DNA of 64,000 nucleotides, taken from NCBI GenBank assembly GCA_015061335.1, contig SUWT01000005.1:1-64000 (forward strand). Reading direction: 5' to 3'. Below are positions 18,701 through 27,553 of the stretch, piece by piece (positions within the stretch are counted from its first letter, which is position 1; each line of letters starts with the position of its first letter). A program made the position numbers and the translations under genes. A model generated the notes under the pieces. That model did not search any database. It saw nothing but the letters and a program-made list of their open reading frames with translations, and was not told the origin of the DNA. This DNA is from Lentimicrobiaceae bacterium (lineage in GTDB: Bacteria; Bacteroidota; Bacteroidia; Bacteroidales; F082).

Positions 18701-19555
18701 TTAATATTCCCAAATATTTTGTTCGAAATCTATTATAGATTTTTTAATACGTTCAGATTCCAGCAAAGCATCTACACCCTGAGCATATTCACGGATGCTT
18801 CTATCGAACACATTTTCTTCTTTATAGATGTAGCTATCGAATAATCTTTTAATAAACACTTCGTCATAGTTCAGGCGGGCTGCCGAGTTAGAACGATTGT
18901 AATAAGGAGCCTGTACGAAGACTTCGCGTGCAGCATCGTATGGTATCCAGAATAGAGGTTGAGGTACAGATTCGCCACTTTCTAACTCAATCATTTTAAC
19001 TGGGCACAGAGCAATAATACGTACCATGAGTTGAGATCTTTGTCTATCGAAATACCATTCTTCTTTGATACGACAACGCATGACCTGAGTCGGATCAAAT
19101 TGAGAAATGATCATAGTATCGTATTCATCGTAAGGAGGATAAGGTCTTCTGAAGGTTCTATACATGGTATCTGACTGCTTAGTAATAAATTGATTATATG
19201 ATATTGGGTTAAGCAATTCATCTGTAGGTTCAATATCATAAGCAGTTATTTTACCTTCTTTCATACCATCGATGACGATAGTGATAAAGTTTCTCCAATT
19301 TTGATGAGATACTGTAGGGTAATAAAAACCTTGATTGATTTTTTGACGGAAGTCAATTTCGCGCCAAACTTTTTTCTTCCACATAACATCGGCTTCTCTA
19401 GGAGAAGGAATTGGGACAGGAGTTTTAATACCTGTAGCATTTTCCTCATAGAGACCATCGGTATATGTCTGATTGAGTATAGTCTGAGCTGATATTTTAG
19501 GAGCAAATATCAGAGACATACTGAAGAGACCTATTATTACAAAGAATTTTTTCAT
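18701..19555 (-). CDS. gldN: Type IX secretion protein GldN/PorN
   Basis: Periplasmic component that forms the PorK-PorN ring below the outer membrane in the type IX secretion system. 284 residues with signal peptide ending at ISAQ (about residue 24). Family hallmarks include the proline-rich start of the mature chain (KTPVPIPSPREADVMWKKKVWREIDFRQKINQ), PISYNQF and the conserved RCRIKEEWYFDRQRS. It is the last gene of the run porP-gldK-gldL-gldM-gldN and ends in a terminator. Confidence 0.95.
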   Translation of the reverse strand: MKKFFVIIGLFSMSLIFAPKISAQTILNQTYTDGLYEENATGIKTPVPIPSPREADVMWKKKVWREIDFRQKINQGFYYPTVSHQNWRNFITIVIDGMKEGKITAYDIEPTDELLNPISYNQFITKQSDTMYRTFRRPYPPYDEYDTMIISQFDPTQVMRCRIKEEWYFDRQRSQLMVRIIALCPVKMIELESGESVPQPLFWIPYDAAREVFVQAPYYNRSNSAARLNYDEVFIKRLFDSYIYKEENVFDRSIREYAQGVDALLESERIKKSIIDFEQNIWEY

Positions 19556-19572
19556 TTACAAATTCCTTTCGA

Positions 19573-21249
19573 TTATTTAATTTCGATATTTATTGGGTTC
19601 AAAGTACGAGGTTGTCCGTCAGGACCTTTTGCTTGAATATTTTCAAAGAAAAGTTTTTGACCTTTTTTAGCTGTTCTAATAATATCGTTAGCCTCTTGAT
19701 TGAAGGCACCGCCTCTGATTGTACCTGAGGTTTTATAGTCACCTCCAGAGATTGTTGCCAAGGTATAAGAAACGATACTATATTGATAGTCACCAAATTC
19801 GAAGTCACCCATATCAGGAATAATAGCTGCAGCAGCTTGTAATTCTTCTTTAGTGATCTTACCGCTTGAGATACCTGCGATTTTTGCTTCAGGGCTTGGT
19901 ACGCGTTTTATGCGGAAATCGTAGCTACCCAGGACGACTCTATTACCATCCACCATAGCTGTTGCGGTGACTGTTGTAGTTCTTTCATTAGAAGGAACTT
20001 CTACGAGATATAAGCCAGGCTGTGAACCTTTTGTGATCTCACCTTTGCTGATTGACACCTCGATTTTATCGTGGGAGATACCAGGAGCTGAGACTGAGAT
20101 AGGATTTTGTAAGCCTTGATAGAATATCATCATTTGAGTTGGTGCCACTGTTGCTGAAGGAGGAGCTACTGTGAATGATGATTGGAAAGGATATGGTTCA
20201 ATATTACCAGTTTCAGGGTCAATCATTTCGACGATACCGGCATAGTTTTGAACGCCTTCTGTTGTTGCAGTAAATTTAAGTTTTACCACACCATCTTTAC
20301 TTGATAGTTTTTGTATATTTCCTTTAGCTTTTGAGAAGTCGGAGACACCTCTTGCATATTTCACGTCAAATTTTCTTGTTGTATCAGAAGCTGCGATAAA
20401 GATGTCTGCTTCATAATCTTGACCTGTCATCACATATGTTGTTTTAGGCAACACTCTTGCTTCCAAAGAATTAAATTTATAATCAGAAGCACCTATTCTC
20501 TTGAAGAGGTCTGTGACTGCGTCGAATTCTGTAGTTTGAATTTCACCTATTATTTTATTTAAGATAGCGACATCAGCTGCCAAGATTACGTGGTAGAAAT
20601 TCTTTTGTTCCCAAGTAAGGACATTATCATTAGCGTCATAATATTCTCCATCTGTTCTGAGGCCTACTTTATTAGCATAATCAATAAGACCGACGGATTG
20701 CATGGTGCTGATGATATATTGACGATACTCTTCCAATTTATTACGCAACAAGCTTGCATTACCTTCATTGATCATAAAGTTTGTTGGAGCATCATATTTA
20801 TCTTTAGCACTGATATTTTTAAGATTCAATTCGTAGAATACACGTCTGTTTGAAGCGTCGGCTTTATCTTTATTTCTGATAAGGGCTTTTGTTTCATCAA
20901 CAGGATTAAGGATTTCCTCTTTTGTGATACCTTCTGTTACTTGTACCAATGGTAATTTAATCTCATTTTCTATAAAATTGATAATCTCATCGGTCTTAGT
21001 ACGAATATCGAGAGCTTTATTCCAATATTCACCTGCTTTATCAGGTTGTTTCAGATATTGTTGTTCGAAGGTTCCGTAATAATCCACTATTTTTTTCTCT
21101 ACGCTAGCGTTGGATGTTTCCAATCCGTCATTCACGATAGCGAATGCATCAAGGATATCCACGGAGACGTTTAAAGCTAACAAGGCAGTCAGAACGAGAT
21201 ACATCATTGAGATCATCTTCTGCCTTGGGGTTTCTTTTCCACCTGCCAT
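19573..21249 (-). CDS. gldM: Type IX secretion motor protein GldM/PorM
   Basis: Spans the inner membrane once and reaches across the periplasm; with GldL it forms the proton-driven motor that energises type IX secretion. 558 residues: the N-terminal AGGKETPRQKMISMMYLVLTAL signature and membrane segment (about 12-33, with an acidic residue in NVSVDILDAF), a large periplasmic part of four beta-rich domains, and a C-terminus ending in NIEIK. It is 17 bases from gldN and 43 bases from gldL. Confidence 0.97.
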   Translation of the reverse strand: MAGGKETPRQKMISMMYLVLTALLALNVSVDILDAFAIVNDGLETSNASVEKKIVDYYGTFEQQYLKQPDKAGEYWNKALDIRTKTDEIINFIENEIKLPLVQVTEGITKEEILNPVDETKALIRNKDKADASNRRVFYELNLKNISAKDKYDAPTNFMINEGNASLLRNKLEEYRQYIISTMQSVGLIDYANKVGLRTDGEYYDANDNVLTWEQKNFYHVILAADVAILNKIIGEIQTTEFDAVTDLFKRIGASDYKFNSLEARVLPKTTYVMTGQDYEADIFIAASDTTRKFDVKYARGVSDFSKAKGNIQKLSSKDGVVKLKFTATTEGVQNYAGIVEMIDPETGNIEPYPFQSSFTVAPPSATVAPTQMMIFYQGLQNPISVSAPGISHDKIEVSISKGEITKGSQPGLYLVEVPSNERTTTVTATAMVDGNRVVLGSYDFRIKRVPSPEAKIAGISSGKITKEELQAAAAIIPDMGDFEFGDYQYSIVSYTLATISGGDYKTSGTIRGGAFNQEANDIIRTAKKGQKLFFENIQAKGPDGQPRTLNPINIEIK

Positions 21250-21292
21250 TTTTTTATAATCTTTTTATTGAGTTAATAATAAGTTCAGTAAT

Positions 21293-21994
21293 TTATGATT
21301 TTACATTCATGGCAGAAAGCATATTACCATAAACTGTGTTAAGAGCTGACATACGTTTAGATAAGTCAACGATCTGATGGTTAAGAGCCTCTGTTGAAGT
21401 TGCTGACATATTAACTTTCTCAATATATTCTACCATTGTTTTGTTCAACTGCTTGTTAGTATCAGCTACTACCAAAGAACTTTGAAGTTGAACATCGAGG
21501 GCTGATGCTGATTCGGTAGCCTTACGCATAGCTTTTGCGTAGTCGTTTGTAGCTGCGACAGCATTACTGATTTCAGCCATCTGAGCAGCATTTTCGCTTA
21601 ATTTATTGATACCAGCACCCAATTTTTCGAGAGCATTTTCGCTGATATTAGCTTTATTGAACATTTCGTCTAATTGTTCTATAGCTGAACTCTTATTTGA
21701 AGAGTTTTTTGTTCTAGGTTCTGATTTTTCTGTACTTTCTACACCATGGTATGCGTATGCAAATTCAGGATAAACCAAGCTCCAGTCTGGTTCAACGTGT
21801 GGTGGTTCAAATGCTGATAAGAAGAAAATAACAGCTTCTGTCAACAAACCGACTGTCAACATAATGTTAGCGCCTGGCCAGTGAGTAAGTTTAAACAAAG
21901 CTCCTACAAGAACGATTGAAGCTCCGATACCATAAACAACACCCATAAATTTTTTGTACTTTCTACTTTCTAATAATTTGCTGAAGTTACCCAT
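21293..21994 (-). CDS. gldL: Type IX secretion motor protein GldL/PorL
   Basis: Inner-membrane stator partner of GldM. 233 residues: two membrane segments (about 15-36 and 42-62, with GALFKLTHWPGANIML and an acidic residue in LLTEAVIFFLSAFEPP that may take part in proton passage), then a long cytoplasmic helical tail (about 100-233) rich in Ala, Ser and Asn, as in the family. It follows gldK by 62 bases. Confidence 0.97.
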   Translation of the reverse strand: MGNFSKLLESRKYKKFMGVVYGIGASIVLVGALFKLTHWPGANIMLTVGLLTEAVIFFLSAFEPPHVEPDWSLVYPEFAYAYHGVESTEKSEPRTKNSSNKSSAIEQLDEMFNKANISENALEKLGAGINKLSENAAQMAEISNAVAATNDYAKAMRKATESASALDVQLQSSLVVADTNKQLNKTMVEYIEKVNMSATSTEALNHQIVDLSKRMSALNTVYGNMLSAMNVKS

Positions 21995-22056
21995 ATCTAA
22001 TTTAAATTTAATTTGTTAATTCACTTTTAATTCTTTAATCTTCTTTTTTATTTTGA

Positions 22057-23427
22057 TTAATTATAAACTCTTGATGCTTTAGCTGGATTATCGCCCTTGT
22101 TACGACCTAAATAAGGTTGGATGCAACGGAATCCGATATAGCATTTCGCTGTATCTTGATATTCGTATGCACGTGTTGTAACTTCGAGATAATATGAAAC
22201 GTCTTTCCATGATCCACCACGTACTACCTTTCTCTTCATAACTGGCGGGTCATTTTCCTTAGCATTATAGGTATAATTAGGATTCATATCCCATGTAAAA
22301 TTATATGAGAGAGGGTCGAAGGCACTATTTGTCCACTCTGCCACATTACCAGCCATATCATATAATCCCCAGTCATTTGGTGGATAGTGACCAACCACTA
22401 ATGTTATGAGACCGCCGTCGGCAATATAATTACCGCGTAAAGGTTTGAAGTTAGCCAAGAAGCAACCTCTTTCATTACGGGTATAAGGTCCACCCCAAGG
22501 ATAAGGATTAAGATGATTACCACCACGAGCAGCCCATTCCCATTCAGCTTCTGTAGGGAGACGAAATTCTGACAATGAGACTTCACCCTTCTGTGACTTC
22601 AAATAATTATTTAACTTCTCTGTACGCCAAATACAGAATGCCTTAGCCTGATTCCAGTTGACACCTACAACAGGATAGTTATCGTATGCTGTATGCCAGA
22701 AATATTTCTCTGTCAATGGATCATTAAATGAATATGAATAGTCGTGTATCCATGCCAAAGTATCAGGATATACATTTATTCTTTCTTTTCTAACATAAAC
22801 GGAACGGTCAGTCAAACCTTGAGGACGATTTGCTAACGCTGCATTTCTATAGTCAGCGTCATTTCTGAAATCTTTCTTTGCTGCAGCCTGAAGATCAACC
22901 CAGAAATACTCATAGAATAATTTACGAGTATCTATTTCTCTCTTTCCGAAAAAGCGTTCATGCTCAGGAAGAAACATTTCTTCTAACGCTTCTCTAGCAT
23001 CCTGATCATCGCTATTCCATTCGATCTTTTCTTTCCAATTAATATAAGGTGGATCGTAAATCTCTCCAGTTTTTGGGTTTTCACTGATAAGATAGACATC
23101 TGGCAAAACCTCTCCTAAAAGAGAACGTGCAATAGAGTCACGAACCCAATATACGAACTCACGATACTCATTGTTTGTGATCTCTGTTTCATCCATAAAG
23201 AATGCCGATACTGAGATAGACTTAGGCTGTGTGAGTTGACCAGACACAACATCCTGACCTCCAACACCCATGGTATAACTTCCCATTGGCACGAAGACCA
23301 TACCATATGGATCTGGCTGATAGAAAGGCTTGGATTTTTTGCGAACTCCAACCAACTCTCCCTGTCCACTATTACTACATCCAACGAGAGTTAAAACTAA
23401 TAAACTTAAAACAAAAAATCTTCTCAT
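22057..23427 (-). CDS. gldK: Type IX secretion lipoprotein GldK/PorK
   Basis: Outer-membrane lipoprotein forming, with GldN, the large periplasmic ring of the type IX system. 456 residues: lipobox LVGC (Cys17), then a formylglycine-generating-enzyme-like domain typical of GldK (FVPMGSYTMGVGGQD, FFMDETEITNNEYREFVYW, FRLPTEAEWEWAARGG, WGLYDMAGNVAEWTNSA, VVRGGSWKD, GFRCI). The family uses this fold structurally rather than catalytically. Located between porP (119 bases upstream) and gldL. Confidence 0.97.
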   Translation of the reverse strand: MRRFFVLSLLVLTLVGCSNSGQGELVGVRKKSKPFYQPDPYGMVFVPMGSYTMGVGGQDVVSGQLTQPKSISVSAFFMDETEITNNEYREFVYWVRDSIARSLLGEVLPDVYLISENPKTGEIYDPPYINWKEKIEWNSDDQDAREALEEMFLPEHERFFGKREIDTRKLFYEYFWVDLQAAAKKDFRNDADYRNAALANRPQGLTDRSVYVRKERINVYPDTLAWIHDYSYSFNDPLTEKYFWHTAYDNYPVVGVNWNQAKAFCIWRTEKLNNYLKSQKGEVSLSEFRLPTEAEWEWAARGGNHLNPYPWGGPYTRNERGCFLANFKPLRGNYIADGGLITLVVGHYPPNDWGLYDMAGNVAEWTNSAFDPLSYNFTWDMNPNYTYNAKENDPPVMKRKVVRGGSWKDVSYYLEVTTRAYEYQDTAKCYIGFRCIQPYLGRNKGDNPAKASRVYN

Positions 23428-23545
23428 CTTACAATTATGATTTATTACTATTTCTCTTCAAATCTCAAATTATTACGAGCTGCCAAAATTAAGAAAAAAA
23501 TAAATTCAATCTTAAAAAAACTAAACTATAATTTCAACATACATT

Positions 23546-24502
23546 TTATAAGTATCTAATACTACGATATATTCTAGGTGACTTATCCAAATCCATTTTA
23601 AATAAGTAACTTACGCATACCTCGTGTGATCCTTGTACCGCTATGCCGAGGGTATTGATATCGTATGAATATGATATTTGCACATCTTTGATCTTTATTC
23701 CTACCATGGCAGCTACCGACTCTTGGTATCTGTAATTAAGACCAAACCAGAATTTCTCATTATACTGTAGTTTTGCTCCCACATTAATTTGTGTTGAAGC
23801 TATATCGCTCATCAGGCACAACGATGGCATCAGTACATACAATGGATTACTGAATTGATATTGATAACCTGCCATAAAGTATAAAGTTCTATCACCAATA
23901 AAACTAGCGCTGGAAGATGCGGTACCTATCAACTCTTTTCCTTTTGACTCAAAAAGGTTTGTAACAGAGAATCCGACATAGAATGTCTCGGGTATCTGCC
24001 AAAACAATCCAAAGTTACCATCTATCAACATTGAACTTTGCTCTCCTTTTGGAATTATTGGGTCATTAGAATTAGTAGGATAAAACTGTCCAAAGTCAAC
24101 GGAACGATTAACCATTGCGAACGACAATCCAATGCCCAATATTCCGGGACCTAGATCTAAATGGTATGAATATCCTATATTGACATTTACATTATTCTCA
24201 AATTCTATCTTGTCCTTCATAATTCCTAAGGAAAGTCCACCTCGCAGAGCTCTTACGGGCATATCTCCTGAAAACAACAATGTCTGTGGAGCAATTTTAT
24301 TCCCATTAACATCTTGGAAACCAGTCCATTGATCTCTAAAAATACCCATCACATTAACACCTTCACTGAGACCGCCAAAACCCGGATTCACGGTTGCATA
24401 AGAATTGCTATAGTTAGTAAACATAGGTGCTTGTTGCGCATTCATACCAAAATGCATTGCAACAAACATCAGTATTATTATGTATCTTAACCTTTGCACC
24501 AT
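23546..24502 (-). CDS. porP: PorP/SprF-family type IX secretion outer-membrane protein
   Basis: Predicted outer-membrane beta-barrel of 318 residues that links the type IX ring to the outer membrane and, in relatives, helps place adhesins at the surface. Signal peptide to about residue 22, then the family start QQAPMFTNYSNSYATVNPGFGG and FRDQWTGFQ, followed by alternating beta strands and a terminal strand with aromatic residues. First gene of the porP-gldKLMN run. No clear TAnnTTTG box was identified in the AT-rich 70-base gap upstream. Confidence 0.92.
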   Translation of the reverse strand: MVQRLRYIIILMFVAMHFGMNAQQAPMFTNYSNSYATVNPGFGGLSEGVNVMGIFRDQWTGFQDVNGNKIAPQTLLFSGDMPVRALRGGLSLGIMKDKIEFENNVNVNIGYSYHLDLGPGILGIGLSFAMVNRSVDFGQFYPTNSNDPIIPKGEQSSMLIDGNFGLFWQIPETFYVGFSVTNLFESKGKELIGTASSSASFIGDRTLYFMAGYQYQFSNPLYVLMPSLCLMSDIASTQINVGAKLQYNEKFWFGLNYRYQESVAAMVGIKIKDVQISYSYDINTLGIAVQGSHEVCVSYLFKMDLDKSPRIYRSIRYL

Positions 24503-24572
24503 GAAATTATTATTTTTATTTTAACTTATTTTTTATTTGTTTATTGTGTTTATATCAATAATAACATAAAAA

Positions 24573-26042
24573 TCATCTAAATAATCTGATGATGTCGTTG
24601 CCATTAGCATAAATTAACAAGATCAATAGTATTATTAGTCCTACACTTTGGGCTATTTCCATAAATCTATCACTAGGTTTTCTTCTGGTTATCATCTCTA
24701 TTAAAAGGAATAGAACATGACCCCCGTCAAGTGCAGGAATAGGTAATATATTCATAACAGCCAAAATAATTGACAGGAAAGCTGTCAATCTCCAGAACTG
24801 AATCCAATTGAATTTGTCAGGGAAGATACTTCCTATTGAAATGAAACCACCCAAACTCTCATACGCCTTTGTACTTGGATTAAATATCAACTTCAACTGT
24901 TTCCAATAATCGCTAATTTCCTTGCCAGTCTGAGAAAATCCTTCGGGAATAGCTTCGACAAAAGAATAGTTCTGGGTCTTTAATTCCAACACCGGTTCTA
25001 CATAAACACCTAACAAGGCATCTTCAGCAAGAGCAATTGGAATATTAAGTGTATCATTATCTCTTATTACACCTATATTAATATCTTTCCCGGCATATTG
25101 TTTTATAATCTTTGTAAAATCCTGATAATATGGAGTCATATTATCCTCAACATAAATAATTCTATCCCCTTTTTGCATTCCTGCTTTTTTCGCCAAAGAA
25201 CCAGGAGCGAAATCATTAATTACAAAAGGAGTACGATATGAAATAAATGGAGACTGGGCTTTTATAAGTTTATTTATCACATCTTCTGACAAATTAAGCA
25301 CAACTGTTTCCCCATCTCTCTCAACTTCAATAACTTCGGGTTTATTCAAGATGATAGTCATTATAATTTGGTCAAAATTTTCTATTTGTTCTCCATCTAT
25401 ACTCAATATTTTATCACCATCTTTTAATCCTAATTCTTTTCCGAGATCATCGGTATATATACCATATTTATTAACCTCAGATGTTGGAAGATATTGAGAT
25501 CCTTGAGATATCAAAAGACCTGTGAATATAAAATAAGCGAGCACTACATTCATCACAACACCTCCAACCATCACTATCAATCTCTGCCACGCAGGCCTAC
25601 TTCTAAATTCCCAATCTTGTGCGGGTTCGTTCATCTGTGCCATATCCATAGACTCATCTATCATACCAGATATCTTACAGTATCCACCTAATGGAACCCA
25701 TCCTATACCAAACTCGGTATGCTCCTCATCAGTACGCCAATCGTCTTCAGGCAAACTTGTCAGATCTATAGCTTCATAACTTACGTCCTTCTTATTTGTC
25801 ACTGGATCAATACGTTCATGTTCAATATATTTCTCAGGAACGTTTTTGCAGAACCATGCAAAACGCCATTTTCCATGGACTTTCTTAAATCTGACGATAG
25901 AAAAATTAGGATTAAAAAACATGTAGAATTTCTCTACTCTTATCTTAAAGATTCTAGCTGCAATAAAGTGACCGAACTCGTGCACTAATACCAATATTGA
26001 TAACGATAACACGAGTTGTATGATTTTCATTAATACATCCAT
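24573..26042 (-). CDS. rseP: RseP-type intramembrane zinc metalloprotease
   Basis: Site-2 protease that cleaves membrane-embedded anti-sigma factors or signal-peptide remnants. 489 residues: HEFGH zinc site at 21-25 in the first membrane segment, a periplasmic part with two PDZ-like domains (about 190-255 and 275-340), and the second active-site motif NILPIPALDGGHVLF near residue 440. It is longer than the E. coli enzyme because of an insert of about 80 residues (about 55-135) after the first helix, common in Bacteroidota. It has its own promoter at 26065-26072, between it and the M23 gene upstream. Confidence 0.95.
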   Translation of the reverse strand: MDVLMKIIQLVLSLSILVLVHEFGHFIAARIFKIRVEKFYMFFNPNFSIVRFKKVHGKWRFAWFCKNVPEKYIEHERIDPVTNKKDVSYEAIDLTSLPEDDWRTDEEHTEFGIGWVPLGGYCKISGMIDESMDMAQMNEPAQDWEFRSRPAWQRLIVMVGGVVMNVVLAYFIFTGLLISQGSQYLPTSEVNKYGIYTDDLGKELGLKDGDKILSIDGEQIENFDQIIMTIILNKPEVIEVERDGETVVLNLSEDVINKLIKAQSPFISYRTPFVINDFAPGSLAKKAGMQKGDRIIYVEDNMTPYYQDFTKIIKQYAGKDINIGVIRDNDTLNIPIALAEDALLGVYVEPVLELKTQNYSFVEAIPEGFSQTGKEISDYWKQLKLIFNPSTKAYESLGGFISIGSIFPDKFNWIQFWRLTAFLSIILAVMNILPIPALDGGHVLFLLIEMITRRKPSDRFMEIAQSVGLIILLILLIYANGNDIIRLFR

Positions 26043-26064
26043 TTGTACAAAAAATTTTAGCTTG

Positions 26065-26072
26065 CAAAGATA
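26065..26072 (-). promoter_or_regulatory. TAnnTTTG -7 box of rseP
   Basis: TATCTTTG on the minus strand, 22 bases before the rseP start codon, the same spacing as at pheT and the permease. Confidence 0.65.
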
Positions 26073-26089
26073 TGAAAAAAATATTTGTG

Positions 26090-26974
26090 TTAGTTTATTT
26101 CAAAAGAAATATATTCTTCAGGGTTTAATGGTATTCCATTGAACCACAACTCAAAATGCAAATGAGGTCCTGTTGAAAGGCTTCCGCTATTTCCGAATAT
26201 CGCTATCGGGTCACCTGCATTGACATAGTCACCGTCTTCTTTTAACAGAACAGCATTATGTTTATATATTGATATAAGATTTCCATTATGCTGAATACCA
26301 ATACAATATCCATTTTCAACAGTCCAATCTGAAAATATCACCGTACCGTCGGCAGTAGCTTTTATTACAGCATTATTCCCTGCAACCAAGTCAGTACCAT
26401 AATGCTTCTCATCTCTATCAAAAGAATTTGTCACTATACCATTAACAGGCGTAAAAAATGATACCATTTGAAAGTCCTGACTAATATCGGACATAATAGG
26501 ATTACCGAAGATATTATTGCGTGTCTCCGTTTCATATTCCAATCTAAAGATACTATCTTCTTTCGATTTTTTAATGGTAATATTACTGAAGTCAGTATTA
26601 CTAGACTTTGTCAATAATGAGTTAATGCTATCCGTATCGAAATCTTCACCCATAATTATCTTTTTCAGATTATTAATATACAGGTCTTTCTGTTTAAAAA
26701 CCAGTTCTAATGAGTCGGCTTTATGCTCCATATCATAAACTCGTCTGTTCAGGCTCACATCAGTATAACCGGGGATATATTCTCGCAAGGGTGTAAAAGC
26801 GATGATATATGCTGTCAACACTATCAACAGTACTGCTGAAAGTACAACAATACTGAAGAAGTTCATTCCACTCAACCTGAAGTGGATCTTCTCTTCGTAT
26901 GTATCGTTATTGTATATGACTATGCGATACCTTGTGTTTAATTTATTCCTAAATTTCTTTTTGCCGTCGCCCAT
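26090..26974 (-). CDS. M23-family cell-wall peptidase or activator
   Basis: Membrane-anchored LytM-domain protein of 294 residues. A cytoplasmic Arg/Lys-rich start, one membrane helix (about 35-57), a coiled-coil region (about 80-110) and a C-terminal M23 domain (about 185-285). The zinc ligands appear intact: HYGTD (HxxxD) and HLHFE (HxH), so it may be a true endopeptidase rather than a degenerate EnvC/NlpD-like activator. It probably cuts peptidoglycan cross-links during growth or division. It lies 16 bases from the acyltransferase upstream. Confidence 0.9.
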   Translation of the reverse strand: MGDGKKKFRNKLNTRYRIVIYNNDTYEEKIHFRLSGMNFFSIVVLSAVLLIVLTAYIIAFTPLREYIPGYTDVSLNRRVYDMEHKADSLELVFKQKDLYINNLKKIIMGEDFDTDSINSLLTKSSNTDFSNITIKKSKEDSIFRLEYETETRNNIFGNPIMSDISQDFQMVSFFTPVNGIVTNSFDRDEKHYGTDLVAGNNAVIKATADGTVIFSDWTVENGYCIGIQHNGNLISIYKHNAVLLKEDGDYVNAGDPIAIFGNSGSLSTGPHLHFELWFNGIPLNPEEYISFEIN

Positions 26975-26990
26975 ATCATTAATACGCAGA

Positions 26991-27551
26991 TTAATTAGAA
27001 AGATTGTATCTGTCGGGATGTTTTGCCGTAATTCCCCTATAGAAAGCCTCTATAAGTTTCCAATCGGCATCATAATCTCCTGACGGATATATAATTGGAC
27101 CAAATCCTAACTCTTTTGTTTTAAAATCCAAAAAACCCATAACTATTGGAACTTTGGCTCTTAATGCGATATAATAGAAACCTCTTTTCCACTGTTTCAC
27201 AAGTTTTCTTGTTCCTTCCGGAGTAATGACTATATTCAAATCATCGTATTTATCGAACAATGCCGCCACATTTTGCACATAGTTATTGTTTTTATTTCTA
27301 TCTATAGGTATTCCTCCTAGTTTTATCAAAAGTTTATTCAAGAGAGGATTATCAAAAAATTCTTTTTTTATAAGAAATTTCACTGGAGTATCTAGGGCAA
27401 AATATGCAAATCGACCTATGATAAAATCAAAGATACAAGTATGAGGCGCCACTACAATAACGCACTTCCTCACATCTTCAGGAATCTTACCTACCAGTTT
27501 CCATCCCAGAACCCTTACTATTCCAGCCCCTATATACTGACTAAATTTCAT
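26991..27551 (-). CDS. PlsC-like acyltransferase
   Basis: 186-residue glycerolipid acyltransferase-family protein. The catalytic HX4D is HTCIFD (His37-Asp42), and the substrate motif is TPEGTRK near residue 112. It is shorter than PlsC of E. coli and has a LNK/LGG-IPIDR block (KLGGIPIDRNKNN) of the family. The likely reaction is transfer of an acyl chain to a lysophospholipid or related lipid at the inner membrane; the exact substrate is uncertain. Only 2 bases from dnaX and 16 from the M23 gene, so it is co-transcribed. Confidence 0.85.
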   Translation of the reverse strand: MKFSQYIGAGIVRVLGWKLVGKIPEDVRKCVIVVAPHTCIFDFIIGRFAYFALDTPVKFLIKKEFFDNPLLNKLLIKLGGIPIDRNKNNNYVQNVAALFDKYDDLNIVITPEGTRKLVKQWKRGFYYIALRAKVPIVMGFLDFKTKELGFGPIIYPSGDYDADWKLIEAFYRGITAKHPDRYNLSN

Positions 27552-27553
27552 TG